Shown: positions 50,823 through 63,767 of the stretch, in pieces
Layout: every line of letters begins with the position of its first letter
Position numbering within the stretch: the stretch's first letter is position 1
NCBI RefSeq assembly: GCF_030704535.1
Contig: NC_081811.1
Span: 1,127,501 to 1,191,500 of the forward strand
Source of the DNA: Vitis vinifera
Lineage: Eukaryota > Streptophyta > Magnoliopsida > Vitales > Vitaceae
Reading direction: 5' to 3'
Length of the DNA stretch: 64,000 bases
Notes under the pieces: generated by a model
Databases searched by the model: none
Told to the model about the DNA's origin: nothing
The model's input: only the letters and a program-made list of their open reading frames with translations
Position numbers and translations under genes: made by a program

Positions 50823-51860
50823 TCTTCCTCTTCTTAGAACAACTACTACTGTTCTATTGCTGAAGGTACCAAGGATGATTATTGTATATGTAGAGCAAAC
50901 AAGCTGTCCCAACTGTGGCAAGCCACCATAAACTGAAAGTGATACCTTGCTCTGGATTCGGGATGAGCACAATTTTATGGACCCCAAAAAGAGAACATCC
51001 ATGTTTCATTATCCTCTTAACTATCATATTTTAAAATTTTATTTAGAAAATTTGAAAAAATAAAAATGGGATATTTAAAACGCATCAAATTACTTTTTAA
51101 TTGTGAATGACTCATTCAATTATAATACTGATGAATAAAGTAAAGCTAAACTCTTGCACAGAAGGACATTCTTTTCAATGAATTCAAGGAAAGAATAATT
51201 GAGGAATAAAGTAAAATCTAGTGAGAGGATCTCTATCTGGCAACAAAAACTCAAGGAAAGTATCATCTTGAGGAAATTAAAATAAAGAAAAGAATAAATA
51301 ATGAGTAAAATAAGAGAAAAATTATTTTGAGATTAATTAAAATTTTGAAAAATGAAAGAGATGTGTTTTTGCATATAAACATTTCAACAATTGAAAACCA
51401 ATAAGCCACGATGGCTGAAATAAGGCTACATAAAATCATGCAAAAAGATGATGGTTTTCAATAAACCAACTCAAGGGAGCACTGTATCTATCTAGGAATG
51501 AAGTTAAATCTGTGCTAATAGAGATTTTTCTCAACTAGCGCAAGAAAAGCATAAGGAAAAACTCAAAACACATATATTCATACCTAAAAAAATAAATAAA
51601 TAAATCCCTGATCTTCCTTTTCCCTGGGGCATCTTGCTTTTTGTAAGCAAGGTTTATAATGGCTCAATTCAATTGTAACCACAAATTCAATAGTCCATCA
51701 TATCATTTAATCACATAACATTTAATATAGAAGAAGACACTTGTACATAAACTTAATATCAATAAAATCTCTTCTCACCATCACTAAGAAGAAACCACCC
51801 GCTAAAACATGGAATCCACAAGCCCAAAACAACGAAGTCAAATCTATGTAAGGCAAAACA
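50823..51860. other. Intergenic between ANK2b and ANK1c
   Basis: No gene was found. It is near-identical to 24429-25466 and has the same short AAATAAAT run near 51590-51605. Confidence 0.6.
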
Positions 51861-54800
51861 TTAGAGAGGAGCCACCTTGTAGCTTCGCTGTGGCACCTTC
51901 TTAAAAGTGGCCCACATAAGATCGAAGTACAGAGGAAACTGTGCCACGGCAAAGAAGATTACTGGAAGGCAGGTTACTGCATATACAAGAATGGCAGTGT
52001 ATTGCAGTTTATCCATAAGGACAAAGTAATGTCCGGCACAGAAAGAGATTAGCATCGAAGCTATGGACACAAAGAGCGATGTCAAGCCTACTAGAAGTTT
52101 CCTTGGCAAGTAGATGCGAAAATCTCTCTCTTGGTATCGAGAGGTTAGAATGGCAAGAAACATGATCACAGCATTGACTGAGAAACAAAGCGCAACAAGA
52201 GAAGATATGGCAAAAATGTCAAATGCCGGCTCGTCTTCTAGCGTCGGTGTTCCAACTTTTTCTTTCACCCCACCTGGCACAGTGGAAGACGTTGCAAAGG
52301 CCACGGTTGCAATGAGGGCTGCCACCACGGAGCATGACTCAGAGGTTTTGAACAGCCATTCACCACCAGCTTGGACAAGATCCATGTGTTTCTCGGTGAA
52401 GATATCCTTTGCAGTCTCACCCTTCTGGTTGCAGCGTACAAAGAAATGTTGTGGCACGGACCTCTTAACAAACTGCATAGTTCAAAGTTCAAATTAACAA
52501 GGAAAAGGAAGAGTTCTTCATAAGTTTCTCCATCCGTTTTCTTTTTTTCTATATAGCAATATATCATATAATTTTACAAAATTAAAAACATTTACGCATT
52601 TTGTCTGATCATAACTTTAAATATTCTAATTAATTTTCTTAAGAATCTGGTATTACTCGATTATCTAGAATGATGCAGCCAACAGAATGTAAACTTCTGA
52701 ACCTCACATTGTTCAGGCAAGCATTTCAACCACAATTAGTAGTGTCCCTGAGAGTAGCAGGTTTAGGGTTTAATCCTTCTACCCCAATATATCGTACCCT
52801 TCAGTTCTTATGGTCTACACCATTTAAAATGGAAAGTTAATGCTGAAATCATAATGGATAATTGCATACCTCGTACCACTTTATTTCCCACTGCATCTGC
52901 AAAGCGGCACCAGGTATAAGCCAAGGCTTATTCTCTCCAAGCATTGCAGCCAGATGTAGTGCACTATTGCCATCTATGTCCACGTGCCGAAACACGGCGT
53001 CTTTGAGGACTTTTCTTTTGACTAACAGCTCATAAACATGGGGTTGCCTGTACTCCACTGCCAACAACACAATGTTCTTTTTTTGGTAATCCTTGTCATG
53101 GATGGCCACTGGAAAAAGTTCTAGAATTCTCTCCACAATTTCCACCACACCATTCTTTGCTGCAACTAATAAGGGTGTCTCTTTTCTCTCCATTTCCGAT
53201 GGTTTCTTCTTATCTGCCAACATCAGATGATTAAATTTTATTTATTAAGAAATTCTGACCACATAATGGATGACAAGTATTCGATCAAAGATAAAACTCT
53301 TGCCAAGAATAAATATAATTGCTAGAGATAACTGTTACCTTGTTCATTTTTCTTATTTTTACCATTGTCATTCTGTTTTCGCTGAGCTTCTGGTGAGCTT
53401 TGATCTGCGGGAGCTCCTTTATCTTCACCCTGTTGATTAGTTGCTGAAGAAGGTTGAGCTGCTGTGCCTCCCGGTAGATGCTGACTTTCTAAGGTGTTGT
53501 CAAAAGAAACACCATGATCATCCGAGATGCTATAAGGTGTTGTGTCAGCATCCTTCTTCTGTGATGGTTGTTGAGGATTTCTTCCATTATCTTCGTACTC
53601 ATAAAAAGAAGCATGACAAAGAAGTTCATCCAATATCTGTGCAGCCCATACGTGCTTCTCTTTTTTCTGCCGTACCTTCTTTACGGCCTTAAATCCTTAG
53701 TACCATCAGATATAACAACCTTTGAGAAAATTGAAGTCCTGCATACTAGACAATTGAAGTCTAAAGGATTGGTGTAAAGGATGGTATGGAAAGGCTTACC
53801 AAATCCGAGAATTACTAATATTGCCTTGAATACAAACTTGATTATATTAAAGCAAGTGTGGTAATTGGAGGGAATCAGTTGATGCCCTTGTGACTGCAGT
53901 TCTCCTTTCGCCTTCATGTTTGATTGGTTTCCTGCACAAAATAATTGGAAAATTCTATTTGAATTGTCACAACACAAAAATTAAAAAGGAAACATAGAGA
54001 TCATTACAATCAACCTATAATGTGCAGAAACTTAGGCTATTTTACTAGCGGAAACCAACCCGAATGGTTCTTTCAGAGATCTTGTAATTGTTTTTTATAT
54101 AAAAAAATGACGCATTCAAAAGATATAGCCCAAAACAAATTTTACAAACGTGTTGCTGAACATGTTCCTGCATTATTTTCACTTTTCATGTTCCTGGAAA
54201 TGGAAGACAGTAGTATGCACTTCCTCTAGGAGATTGGTCCTTTACATAGCAAAATTGGATACAACCATGTGAGAGCTAGCAGAAAAATCTATCCCTTTTT
54301 TTGTTGCATGTTGGCTCATTTTAATGTCTCAAAATATTCTTTTTCTGATCTTACAAAGGTTCTGAAGTGACATTTAATTTCAATGTAGGCTGCCCCCCAT
54401 GCACAAGACAATGCTCCATAAGCTGCTCTGAGTATACTGTGATAATGCATATAGGAATAGCTCATGCTTTTTTTCTGAAGCCCATTAAACATAGATGCCA
54501 GATAAAGAAGATGATTGCTAACCACTGGGATCCTCCAGATCAGCTTGCCCACCAGTTCTTGGATCTTTTCCGGTATTAGCTGAAAATGGGAAGTAGCTTA
54601 ATGACTACTTTTAGCATATAGGGAAGTCGTAACAGAACATTCAAAAAGCAAGGCATCAGCTTAATGCTGCCAATTCACAGATCCATGGATATCACCATGC
54701 AAATAAGCCTATTGCTAAAGAGTATTACTACATGTACAGAGGCTTCGCATAAGAGATTCTCCGCGCTACACTCAATGAAAAGTGTCAACCTCTAAAACAA

Positions 54801-56787
54801 ACTTTATTCCTCCTACTACTAAATATGTATCTTTCTAGGCCAACATGCATAATTTACCTCAACTTAGGCTTGCACTGACTTCTTGCATTTCACGTTTCTA
54901 TGATAGCTAAGCTGCTAACATCTCAGCAAAATGATTTATAACTGGGGATTTTTTTTTTCCTTTATAATGTTTTTAAAATTTTAAAACATAGTTAATGCAC
55001 AACAAAAGAGATGATACTTACCATTGGTAGTCTTCTGATCTGATTGCTCAAGATTTGTGTTTGGACGGTTTCCAGGATCAACTGAAAATGGGGAGAGGCT
55101 CAGTGAGGGCCTTTTTATTAGAATACAGGAAATGGAAGTGCCAAAGACAAATATATAAGAACAGTGCCAAATCCAGACCCGAATGAATTTAAGCCTGAAA
55201 GCCTAGCAAGAAATAACTTCAGTGAATTGGCCTGATGGCCCTAACTTCGGATGGAAGTAGACTGATTCTGATTTGTATTCGCAGTCTTCATAGAATATGT
55301 GAATTCAGGGTCGCATGCTTCGATGGTGCTCATCTAGTCTAAGATTAATAGATGGGAGGTCCCAGAAAAATCACCTCCCAAAGCAAAATTACTTATATGG
55401 TAAAACACTAAAACTACTTAGTTGGGACAACATAAAATATGATTAAACAAATAAAAAGAAAAAGTGTAGTTCTATGATATCGTCACCCACATAGTATTGT
55501 CAAGGCCGACCAGGGCAATCGGAGGAAATTGATGCATGTTTGGTAGTTCTCTGGACATAGAGGATCCTTTTCTTCATCAAAAGCTTTTACGATAGCTTCC
55601 TCCTGCTTGAATGTTTCCTCCTTAAGCTTTTCAACAAATATACCTTGAAAATAACAGTCAATAGAGCAAAGTGAAAACTGTAGTTATGAGACAATGTTCA
55701 TCATTGCCAAAATACATTTAAGGCCTTGTTTGTACAGGCTTTCAAAGAGAGAAAAGCTCTTTTACTCAAATGGAGTGTCAAAAAGATAAAATCCTATTCC
55801 CATGAAATCCACTTGATTTGCCACCAATCCCGTGCAGAGGATTGTGCTTAATTCACGTCTAGGCAGAACTGGAATACCAAAGTAAGGCCTATTGAGGAAA
55901 GGGAAATGTGCTGCCAGACATTATTTGAGGAAGGAAGTAGTTTTGAAGGAAAAGTGATTCTTACAGTGATATATGATGTTGGTGAACCATCGAAAATGAC
56001 TCCCGCTTCTGAAAGCAGAATGTTTGGTGGCCAGGAGATGGAGAGGCGACAATCCTTGCTCATTTACGGAGTTAACAAGATTCTTGTACCGGCTAATTAT
56101 TTGAAAAGCCAAATCTATCAAACACAATGATAAATCTTTAATCAGATTATTTTCAAAGGATAAGATATACTTTAATCAGATTGAGTTGCTTATCGATATA
56201 GAGTTATTTTCAAAGGATAAGATATACTTTAATCAGATCATGAACAAGATTCTAGCAAAGCACTCACCAAAGTATTCTCCCGCGATGGCACAATGAAGAA
56301 TGGTATCACCATCATTCCTCCTACAGTAAGTGTTGCCCTTATCCAATCCGCATATTTCATCGAGGCAAATAAAAGCTTCTTTCTTCCCATGTAGTGCAGC
56401 CAAGAAGAGAGGAGTCTCACTGTCATGGTTGCGGGCGCCAATCAGGTCCGGGAGTGCATCAGCAATGCACTTACACATCTCCATGCTCCCCATAGATGCT
56501 GCTAAATGGAGAATGGTATTCCCTCGCTCATTTTGTATCTTGAGAACCTCCTTGACCTTAGCTTTACCCCGGATAATGAGTAGTAGCTGTTCCACAATAC
56601 GCGCTTGGTCATCAGAAACTGCTACATGTAATGCTGTGTCCCCTGATTTTGTGATTTTGGCCATGTGAACTTCTTCATTTTCCTTATATATGTTCACAAC
56701 TTCATCCCATTTACCCTGCATGGCACTTCTGAACAGTTTCTTTTTAATCACCTCCATATTTTGTCTTGTCTCCCGAGTAGAAGCCAT
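51861..56787 (-). CDS. ANK1c: complete ankyrin-repeat/PGG membrane protein (ACD6/ITN1-like)
   Basis: Second complete ANK1 gene, with the exon plan of ANK1b: 56268-56787, 55965-56114, 55491-55643, 55022-55081, 53800-53931, 53339-53695, 52870-53213 and 51861-52472, again 775 residues. The N-terminal ankyrin exons and the PGG exon encode proteins identical to ANK1b; differences are mainly in introns and the linker (Arg to Gln in APADQSSP). The PGG motif reads TVPGGV, with four membrane spans. The 5' part is closest to ANK1a and the 3' part to ANK1b, as expected for a gene straddling neighbouring units with sequence exchange. The acceptor before 53800-53931 keeps the GCAG seen in ANK1a, against TCAG in ANK1b. 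Confidence 0.92.
54355..54579 (-). other. Exon-like 75-codon block in ANK1c intron
   Basis: Counterpart of 498-722, with the same protein sequence in phase 0 and the same phase conflict with exons 55022-55081 and 53800-53931. Confidence 0.5.
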
Positions 56788-57478
56788 TTTTCCTGTCTTC
56801 TTCTTAATGTAAACTACTTCTGGGAACTTAATTTGGATGGAAAAGAATGGGGTAAGGATGATGATATTTATGCTGTTTAGTAAAGTATGTTTGGATTATA
56901 AAATTCAAAAGAAGTTAGCATGGTAGGACTGAGATAATAGGATTTCTACTTTATCTTGCATCGAAATGGCTAAAGAACATATGATGAAATATTCCTAACT
57001 GCTAAACCAAGAAACCTTTCTGCTTTAGCCACAATCCTCTTGACGTGTCACCCACATTTAAATACAAAAGTCTGCAGTTCACAACCTTTTTTTTTTTTTT
57101 TACTATTAATTGCATATTGTCTTTACTCTCTCTCTCTCTCTCTCCCACATATAAATACAAAAGTCTGCCGTTCACAACCTTTTTTTTTTTTTTTTACTAT
57201 TAATTGCATATTGTTTTTACTCTCTCTCTCTCTCTCTCTCTCCCACATATAAATACAAAAGTCTGCAGTTCACAACCTTTTTTTTTTTTTTTACTATTAA
57301 TTGCATATTGTTTTTACTCTCTCTCACCCACATTTAAATACAAAAGTCTGCAGTTCACAACCTTTTTTTTTTTACTATTAATTGCATATTGTTTTTATTC
57401 CCTCTCTCTCCCACATTTAAATACAGAAGTCTGCAGTTCACAACCTTTTTTTATACTATTAATTGCATATTTTTTTTA

Positions 57479-57517
<39 letters not shown>

Positions 57518-58806
57518 AACTCGTATTACTTTTTAGATTTAGAGCTAGCTAAGATCTTGACGTACATTATTTTTTATATTCATGCACTAGATTGATTTTC
57601 CCCTATTAATTAAACTCATAATATTTCAAATTTATTTTCTTCAACATCATGACTGTGTGGCCTTTTTCTTTTCCAAAATGCATCCTTATCTCATTTAAAG
57701 TAAGATAAGAGAAATAAAAAGAAAGTGAATGCAACAGAAGCTTTGCAATGCACATAGTCAAAAGCAAATGTCTAGTGCAATTAATAAAATGGTGGAATAT
57801 GTGAATGGGAAGTAGGGCTTTAGATTGGCTACCTTTCTTTTCTTTTGATTTTATCACCTTCTCTCCCTTTTTCTGGTCAAAGAAAGGGCAGTGTCATATT
57901 CTTAGACTTGATTTACATGATCTGTTGAATATATAAATATTTATACCTACCTGCACACCATAGTGATAGATGAAGATATGACCATATCACCATGCAACTT
58001 GGGGGAATTGGTAAAGTTGATTATTAACGCAAGCCCAATCTTATTGAAGAAACAATCAAATTCAATTTAAATTCAACCCAAACTCTAATATAAGGTACTT
58101 GACCCTAGTTTAACCCAACCTCATTTTTCTAAATTCGGTTTAAATTCGAGTTAGTCAAGTTAAACTCAGATTGATCGAGTTAAATTCAAATTGGTTGTAT
58201 TGATTAGGTTATAAGATTCAAAATACATTCATAGTGGTGTAAAAAAAAAATCTATATATTTATATCAAAATTTAAAAATATAAATAATATAAAACTTTAA
58301 TATAATAATAAAATAGTAAAAATAAACTTATATATTTTTTATTAAAAATGTAAAAGCACATAATATAAGTATAATTTGGTATTTTTTTCTTTAAAATCTA
58401 AAAGAAAAATGAATATTATCATATAAGATAATAAAATTATAAATATTATAAAAATATTAAATCAAATTCGAGTTAAACTCAATTTGTTTGAATATTGACC
58501 CAAACTCAATCCAAATTAAGTTTCAATTGTAAAAACTTAACTCAATTTCAATTCGAATAATGAAAATGTTTATCCAAATCCATCCGAGTATCGGGTCCGA
58601 CTCAAGTTGGGTATCAGGTTGGGTTAGGTTAACACTTCGAAATTGCACCCCTAGCTATGGAGCAAAGAAAACAAACCGCAACAAATATTGAGATATAGGA
58701 CAAAGGAAAAAAAACAACTAGCAACAAATTTGGAAGTTCATCTATCCCCAAAATACTAAAAACCTCAATAGCCACACCCATTAGGGCATTCTTCATGAAC
58801 ATTAAC
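56788..58806. other. Intergenic: ANK1c 5' flank to CLH-A3 3' flank
   Basis: No gene was found. It contains the minisatellite (57049-57520) and the AT-rich degenerate repeat (about 58020-58650), and matches unit 2 more closely than unit 1. Confidence 0.6.
57049..57520. repeat. Minisatellite, ANK1c 5' flank
   Basis: About five units as in unit 2, with different (CT)n and poly-T lengths and a longer (TA)n end near 57499-57516. Confidence 0.9.
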
Positions 58807-59852
58807 TTATGGTTCTGAGTCCTCCATAACCTCAAGCTTGACAGGAGCAATACCAGGTTCATCAACAATGGCGTCCAGGTCTCCAGTCTCCCCTTCCAAA
58901 TGAGCCATCAGCATGGCCACGACAAGCCCACCTACACACTCCATCATCGATGTTTTATCACCCTTCCCACTCTTGCACATGGAACCCATAATCGCCCCAA
59001 TGGATGTTCCAATGCAATTGGTGCAATAATCATCATCTAACATGTCCATGTGACCATAATCTGGAATAACAAAGCCAAGGCAATTATCCTTGCACTCGTT
59101 GAAAAACTCCGCGTAGTTGAGCCCATCAGGAGCACAAGAACATGGTATGCAGCCGATGACAGACTCGCCCCCAAGACCCGTACCGATTACCATAACCGGG
59201 ATATCCAGATTGAAGGAATGAGGGACACCAGTTAGGATCTTTGGACACATTTTCATGCATTTATTTGCCCCAGCAACCGGGTCTATACCTATTAGGGTTA
59301 AGAACTTGAGATTCATGGATACGTTGGCATTCCCCAGTGCAAGAGCAAATGCTAGATAACCTCCTCTGCTATGGCCTGCAAGGGCGAGCCTGCTTAGGTC
59401 TGGAACAACATTTTCTGGGAGCACAGGTTGAAGGCCCGAGCTTAACCAGTTGGTGACTTCCGCTGCAGAGTTGATATCCGGTCGGCCGTACAGAGAACAT
59501 AGGCTGAGTAACTAGACAAACCATCAACCATTGCACAATATTAGTTGGTTATGAAAGAATGTAAAAATAAAAAATAAAAAATTAAGGGAAGGGGGAGTTG
59601 GACAGATACCCGAGGAGCCACAACAATATATCCATGAGAAGAAATATGCTCAAGGAGATTCATATAGCAGCAGGGGCAGATGTTGTAGCCATGAAGAAAC
59701 AGGAGAACTGGGTATGTTCCTTCAGTGTCTGGTGTTACAATAAACAATGTCTTTGGAGCGTTACAAGTTGTTATGGGTTTCGCTGCGTACTTTCCTCGCT
59801 TAAAAACATCTGTTGCTGCCGCCGGTGCAGGCCTAGCTTCTAACGTTGCCAT
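58807..59852 (-). CDS. CLH: CLH-A3: chlorophyllase
   Basis: Exons are 59610-59852 and 58807-59511, with a 98-nt intron and a 315-residue product. The triad Ser129, Asp158 and His235 is intact. Specific changes include Ala3 to Thr at the N-terminus (MATLEARPAP), Thr23 to Ala, Thr64 to Met in CCYMN, and Ala to Thr in EVTNWLSS. It keeps Tyr75 (unlike CLH-A2) and shares the C-terminal LEVMEDSEP and GGLVVAML with CLH-A2. There is no sign of inactivation. Confidence 0.92.
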
Positions 59853-60362
59853 TGCTCTCCCTCTCCCTCTCTCTCGGCATGTTAAAACACACAGGCGGTC
59901 TTATCCTATAATGGGTGGAGGATCGGCGTTCACCCCCCACATGGTGATCCAGTACCATATTTTTCATATTTTTCTATTCTGAATAATAAAAAATATGTTG
60001 ATCGATAATGAAAGGGTTTATGTCAAAAATCTACTGATTGTAAATACTTAATAATGAGAATTATTTTATCCCTTTTAACCAATTATTTCTAATAAAAAAA
60101 CACGTTTGAAATCCGATCACCCAATATTTCCTTCACACGTGGCCTTGCCACACGAGTTTGAAGAAATATGCAATAGAGCTTCAAACTATCAGAAGTGTAG
60201 AACTTAGAACACGCAAAATATGTAGTGTTTGTGCTGCATTCAATCTGCATAATTAATGGGATTCAGCAAAACCCCATTAGTTATACTTATACCTTTATCT
60301 CCATCTCCATTTATATTTTTTTGAGGTTTTAGCTCAAACTCTTATGATTTTACTATAAAATC

Positions 60363-60590
60363 CAATGTTTGGTTGGCAAAAATTTAAGGAAAAATGTGAA
60401 GGAAAAAAAAATAGAAATGAAATATATATATATGAAAGAAGATTTTAAAAAGTATATTTAAAGTCATAAATTTTTTTTAAGTTTTACTTTAAACCCGTTT
60501 AACTTACTTTTTCACTTCTATGTAAAGATAAAATAATTTTAAAGTGAATAAAATTTTAATTAATTTTAAATATATTTTATTTTATTTCAA
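60363..60590. mobile_element. MITE, TGTTTGGTT family, unit 3, truncated
   Basis: Counterpart of 6685-6994. The right end is missing: the sequence passes at ATTTCA directly into the neighbouring CAATTAAAGATTAATC repeat, consistent with a microhomology deletion. Confidence 0.5.
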
Positions 60591-60869
60591 TTAAAGATTA
60601 ATCTTAGAAATGGTCCCCCACCCAAAAAAAAAAAAAGAAAAAAAAAACTTTATTTTTAAAAACATAGCATCTATATTTCAATTAAAGATTAACCTTTGAA
60701 ATGGTCCCCCACCCCCAAAAAAAACTCAGGAAAGTGACCCAAGCTAAGAATGACAAATTTTAATAAAGACAGTTTGGCTGCACTTTGCAGCGAGCTGGGA
60801 CAAAATATTGTCGATCTTCGTGCAATGATTCCTAGTAAAGAAATTAAAGAAAAAGAAAAACAAAAGAAA

Positions 60870-61080
60870 ACGTACACAAATTTAACGTGATTCGACAGAT
60901 TGTCCACGTCCATAAGAATAGGAAAGAAGACTTTCACTATATCTCAATTAGGGTTACATAAAATGGTATTTATACTAACCCTCAAGTATTGAAATTTCAA
61001 AAATACCCCTAAACCATATTGCAGAAGTATTTGTCATTTTTTTTCCATGTCTTTCATTCAATATGAGCCACATACTACAA
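60870..61080. mobile_element. Possible copia-type LTR fragment, unit 3
   Basis: Counterpart of 7255-7560, reading ACACAAATTTAACGTGATTC. No ends were found. Confidence 0.33.
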
Positions 61081-62754
61081 CAAATATCTTAGGTTTCAAC
61101 TTCAATGGGTGTGTCCTTTTCTTTCTTTGAACAGAAAGAATAATAATAAGTATAGACAAAAGCATATTATATGGACAATATGGATCGGTCCTTTCATATT
61201 TGCATTCTTTGATTTCTCTTTCAAATATTTTAGCACCTATATATTGGTTAACCTTCAAAGGGGACACAAATGATTTGGGTGTCATTCTCTAAAGAATTAA
61301 CCTTTCTTGTCTCTCATAAAATTTGTGCTAAATCCAAGTAATCTTGGATTCATAAATAATGGTTAGTTTTTAAGTGATGTTGTTAGACTCACAATGCGAT
61401 AAAGAAAGGTTTAGTAAGAGCAGGTTTAAAAGCTTCAAGGGGTTAGCACCTCCCAATACAACCCTAAGATGATAAATAAGTTTGATGGATGTCTTACTTT
61501 TCATGGAGCAAGTCTTTAAATACAAAAAAAATACTAACACTAATGACCAATGAAATAGATACAATTAAACCAACTACCCAACTTCGTAAATGAATAATCC
61601 ATATCTCATGCAACTCACTAGCAACTAAAGATTAGGACAAATAGTTAAAATGTAATCAATGCATATCTTCATCTATTTAATTAATAAAATAAAAGTTATA
61701 AAAAATTACTTAATACATAGTCTTAAGCCCAAGAGAGGATTGTCTCTTATCATAGACTACCCTAATCTTCGACCATCTTAAAGCATTTCATCTTGATCAT
61801 TTGACTATCCATCAAGTGAAATGGTTCTCATTAAAGAAAACCAAAGCTCCACACCAACCAAGGAAAGAGATAAATCACATCTTGGCCAAATGTCAATCCT
61901 CCTAGTTTGTCTACACAATGAAGTTACTCAATATATATTATGTTTTTCATCAATTATTAATTTATATTTTTTTAGGCCTTTAAGGATTTCTAAAAATATT
62001 ATTATTTTATGCATTTAGTGAGTTATTAACTTAGTATATTGGTCCAACTTGAAATCGAAAAAAATTATTATTTAAATGAAGTTATTAATTTATGAAGGTT
62101 TTACTGTAATTTTCAATCATACATATAAGGTTTCATATTGTTATAGTTTGTTTGGTTGTCTAGAAATAACTCATCAATAGAGAGAATTACGCTTTAAAGA
62201 AAAATAGTTCTTAGTCTTTTTCAAATTTTTGTTTGTCATTAATTTGGAAAATTCCCATCTCATCTATAGAAAATATTGCTAATAAAACAAGCTCATAGTA
62301 TTATAGTATAAGATTGTACTTCTACATGGTAGCATTCTATTACAGTCGACAATTACACTTTAGTCCATTAATTTTGAAAAATTACACCAACACCCCATGA
62401 CCAGCCTGATTAGAGCAAGACCACCCTTTTGACCAACTATGACCATTGACGTATAGGAGATTGTTAATTGTCGCCATTGAAAATTTAATGAAAAGCCTTA
62501 AAATACCCTTAAACCTTATCTTACATAAACTTACCTCATCACATTAATAAAATTTTGTTTCAAAAGAATTGAAATTAAAATTTTGCCAAATATAATGATT
62601 AAATGAAGTTAATATTTGGACAAATATCATTGACGTCTTCCTCAATTCCTCTCAAACTATAACAAAAGAAGATGGATGTTTGTAGTCATCTAACTAGCAA
62701 ACCTATTTCCAAAGCTACCCCACCAACAACAATTTTCACCAACACACAACTTTA

Positions 62755-63039
62755 TATTATGTTTGGTAACCGGAAAGTATCAAGGAAAAAAAAAATGTAA
62801 AAAAAAATGATTTTCTCATGTTTGATTTCACTATAAAAAAATTTTAAAAATTAAATTAAATATGATTAAAATTAGTTAGAAATTTATACATTTTAAAATT
62901 ATTTAATCTTTATATAACGAAGAAAATTAAATTAAATGAGTTTGAAGAAATATATAAAAATAATTTTATTTTATTTTTTTCATTTCACTTTTCCTTTTTA
63001 TTTTCTTTCTTTCAAATTTTTTAAGAACCAAACATAGCC
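62755..63039. mobile_element. MITE insertion specific to unit 3
   Basis: Units 1 and 2 read ACAACTTTAGTGTATAAA here. Unit 3 has 285 extra bases plus a TA duplication. The ends are inverted: TATTATGTTTGGTAACC, and on the other strand GGCTATGTTTGGTTCTT. The AT-rich core is related to 45650-45972. A TA target duplication would fit a Tc1/mariner- or similar-type MITE, but the termini are loose. Confidence 0.7.
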
Positions 63040-63767
63040 TAGTGTATAAATTTTGATGGCCCATAGCCTTATAAGCTATAGGAATTAATGAACAAAGGAA
63101 AGCCCCATATGAATGTTGACGACCATTGTGCATCTTCCCCATCAACTCCTCACCAAGTGAATTTCAAATGTCAAAGTTTAGAGGTCGGCAAATTAGGTCC
63201 CACTTGATAACCATCTTTTAAAATAGTTTCCCATTTCTCCAAAAAGAAATTGAAAAAAATATGTTTAACGACCCAAAAACAGGAAGCAATTTTCTATTTC
63301 TAAAATCAGAAAATATAATATTTTAAAATAATATATTTTAATTGTTTTAAGTTATTTTTCTTATTTTTTTAATATTTTAAAAAATATAATTATATAAATA
63401 TAAAGAATAACTAAAAATAAAGTATTATGGATAAAAATTATTTTTAAAATATATTTAAAAACATAGAAAATAAATTAAAAATATTTCAAGTTCTCAAATA
63501 AAATTTTGTTTTACAAAATATGATAAAATTATTTTAAAAAATTATTTTTCAAGACGGTTTCCAAAAATCTCTAACATTGTCTTTCCACACGCCTTCATAT
63601 GTTATTTGCTCCCAAAGGTATATATACCAAGTACTAGAATAATGCAAATTCCAATTAATCAATGGTGCTTTAGCTGAGTTGGATGGCAGTGTACTGCCAA
63701 GTGAAACCTCCAAAAGTATTGATCACAGTACTGAAAGCCAAGAATCATTGTACTGCATTTTTATTAT

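Larger units (their letters stand above)
27464..53857. repeat. Tandem segmental duplication, unit 2
   Basis: This unit repeats ANK1 5' part, CLH-A, CLH-B, the 5' half of ANK2 and the ANK1 3' part in the order and strand of unit 1. It lacks the hAT insertion, giving an intact empty site near 36149. It has gained a 4.9-kb element at 40005-44936. About 7.4 kb of unit 1 (14554-21914) is replaced by about 2.7 kb containing copia fossils. ANK1 start codons of units 2 and 3 are 26330 bp apart. Confidence 0.9.
53858..63767. repeat. Tandem segmental duplication, unit 3 (partial)
   Basis: This unit repeats the ANK1 5' part, CLH-A and the long intergenic region. Similarity is near-complete over ANK1 and drops beyond about 60000, where small deletions and substitutions gather. 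Alignment to units 1 and 2 stops abruptly after 63767, roughly 300 bp short of the expected CLH-B stop codon. Whether this is an insertion or the end of the array cannot be told within the window. Confidence 0.88.
59853..63767. other. Intergenic, 5' flank of CLH-A3
   Basis: No gene was found. It is the diverged counterpart of 6141-11275: a truncated MITE (60363-60590), a copia-LTR-like piece (about 60870-61080), an empty hAT site near 62301-62308, a unit 3-specific MITE (62755-63039) and an AT-rich block (about 63195-63570). Confidence 0.7.
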
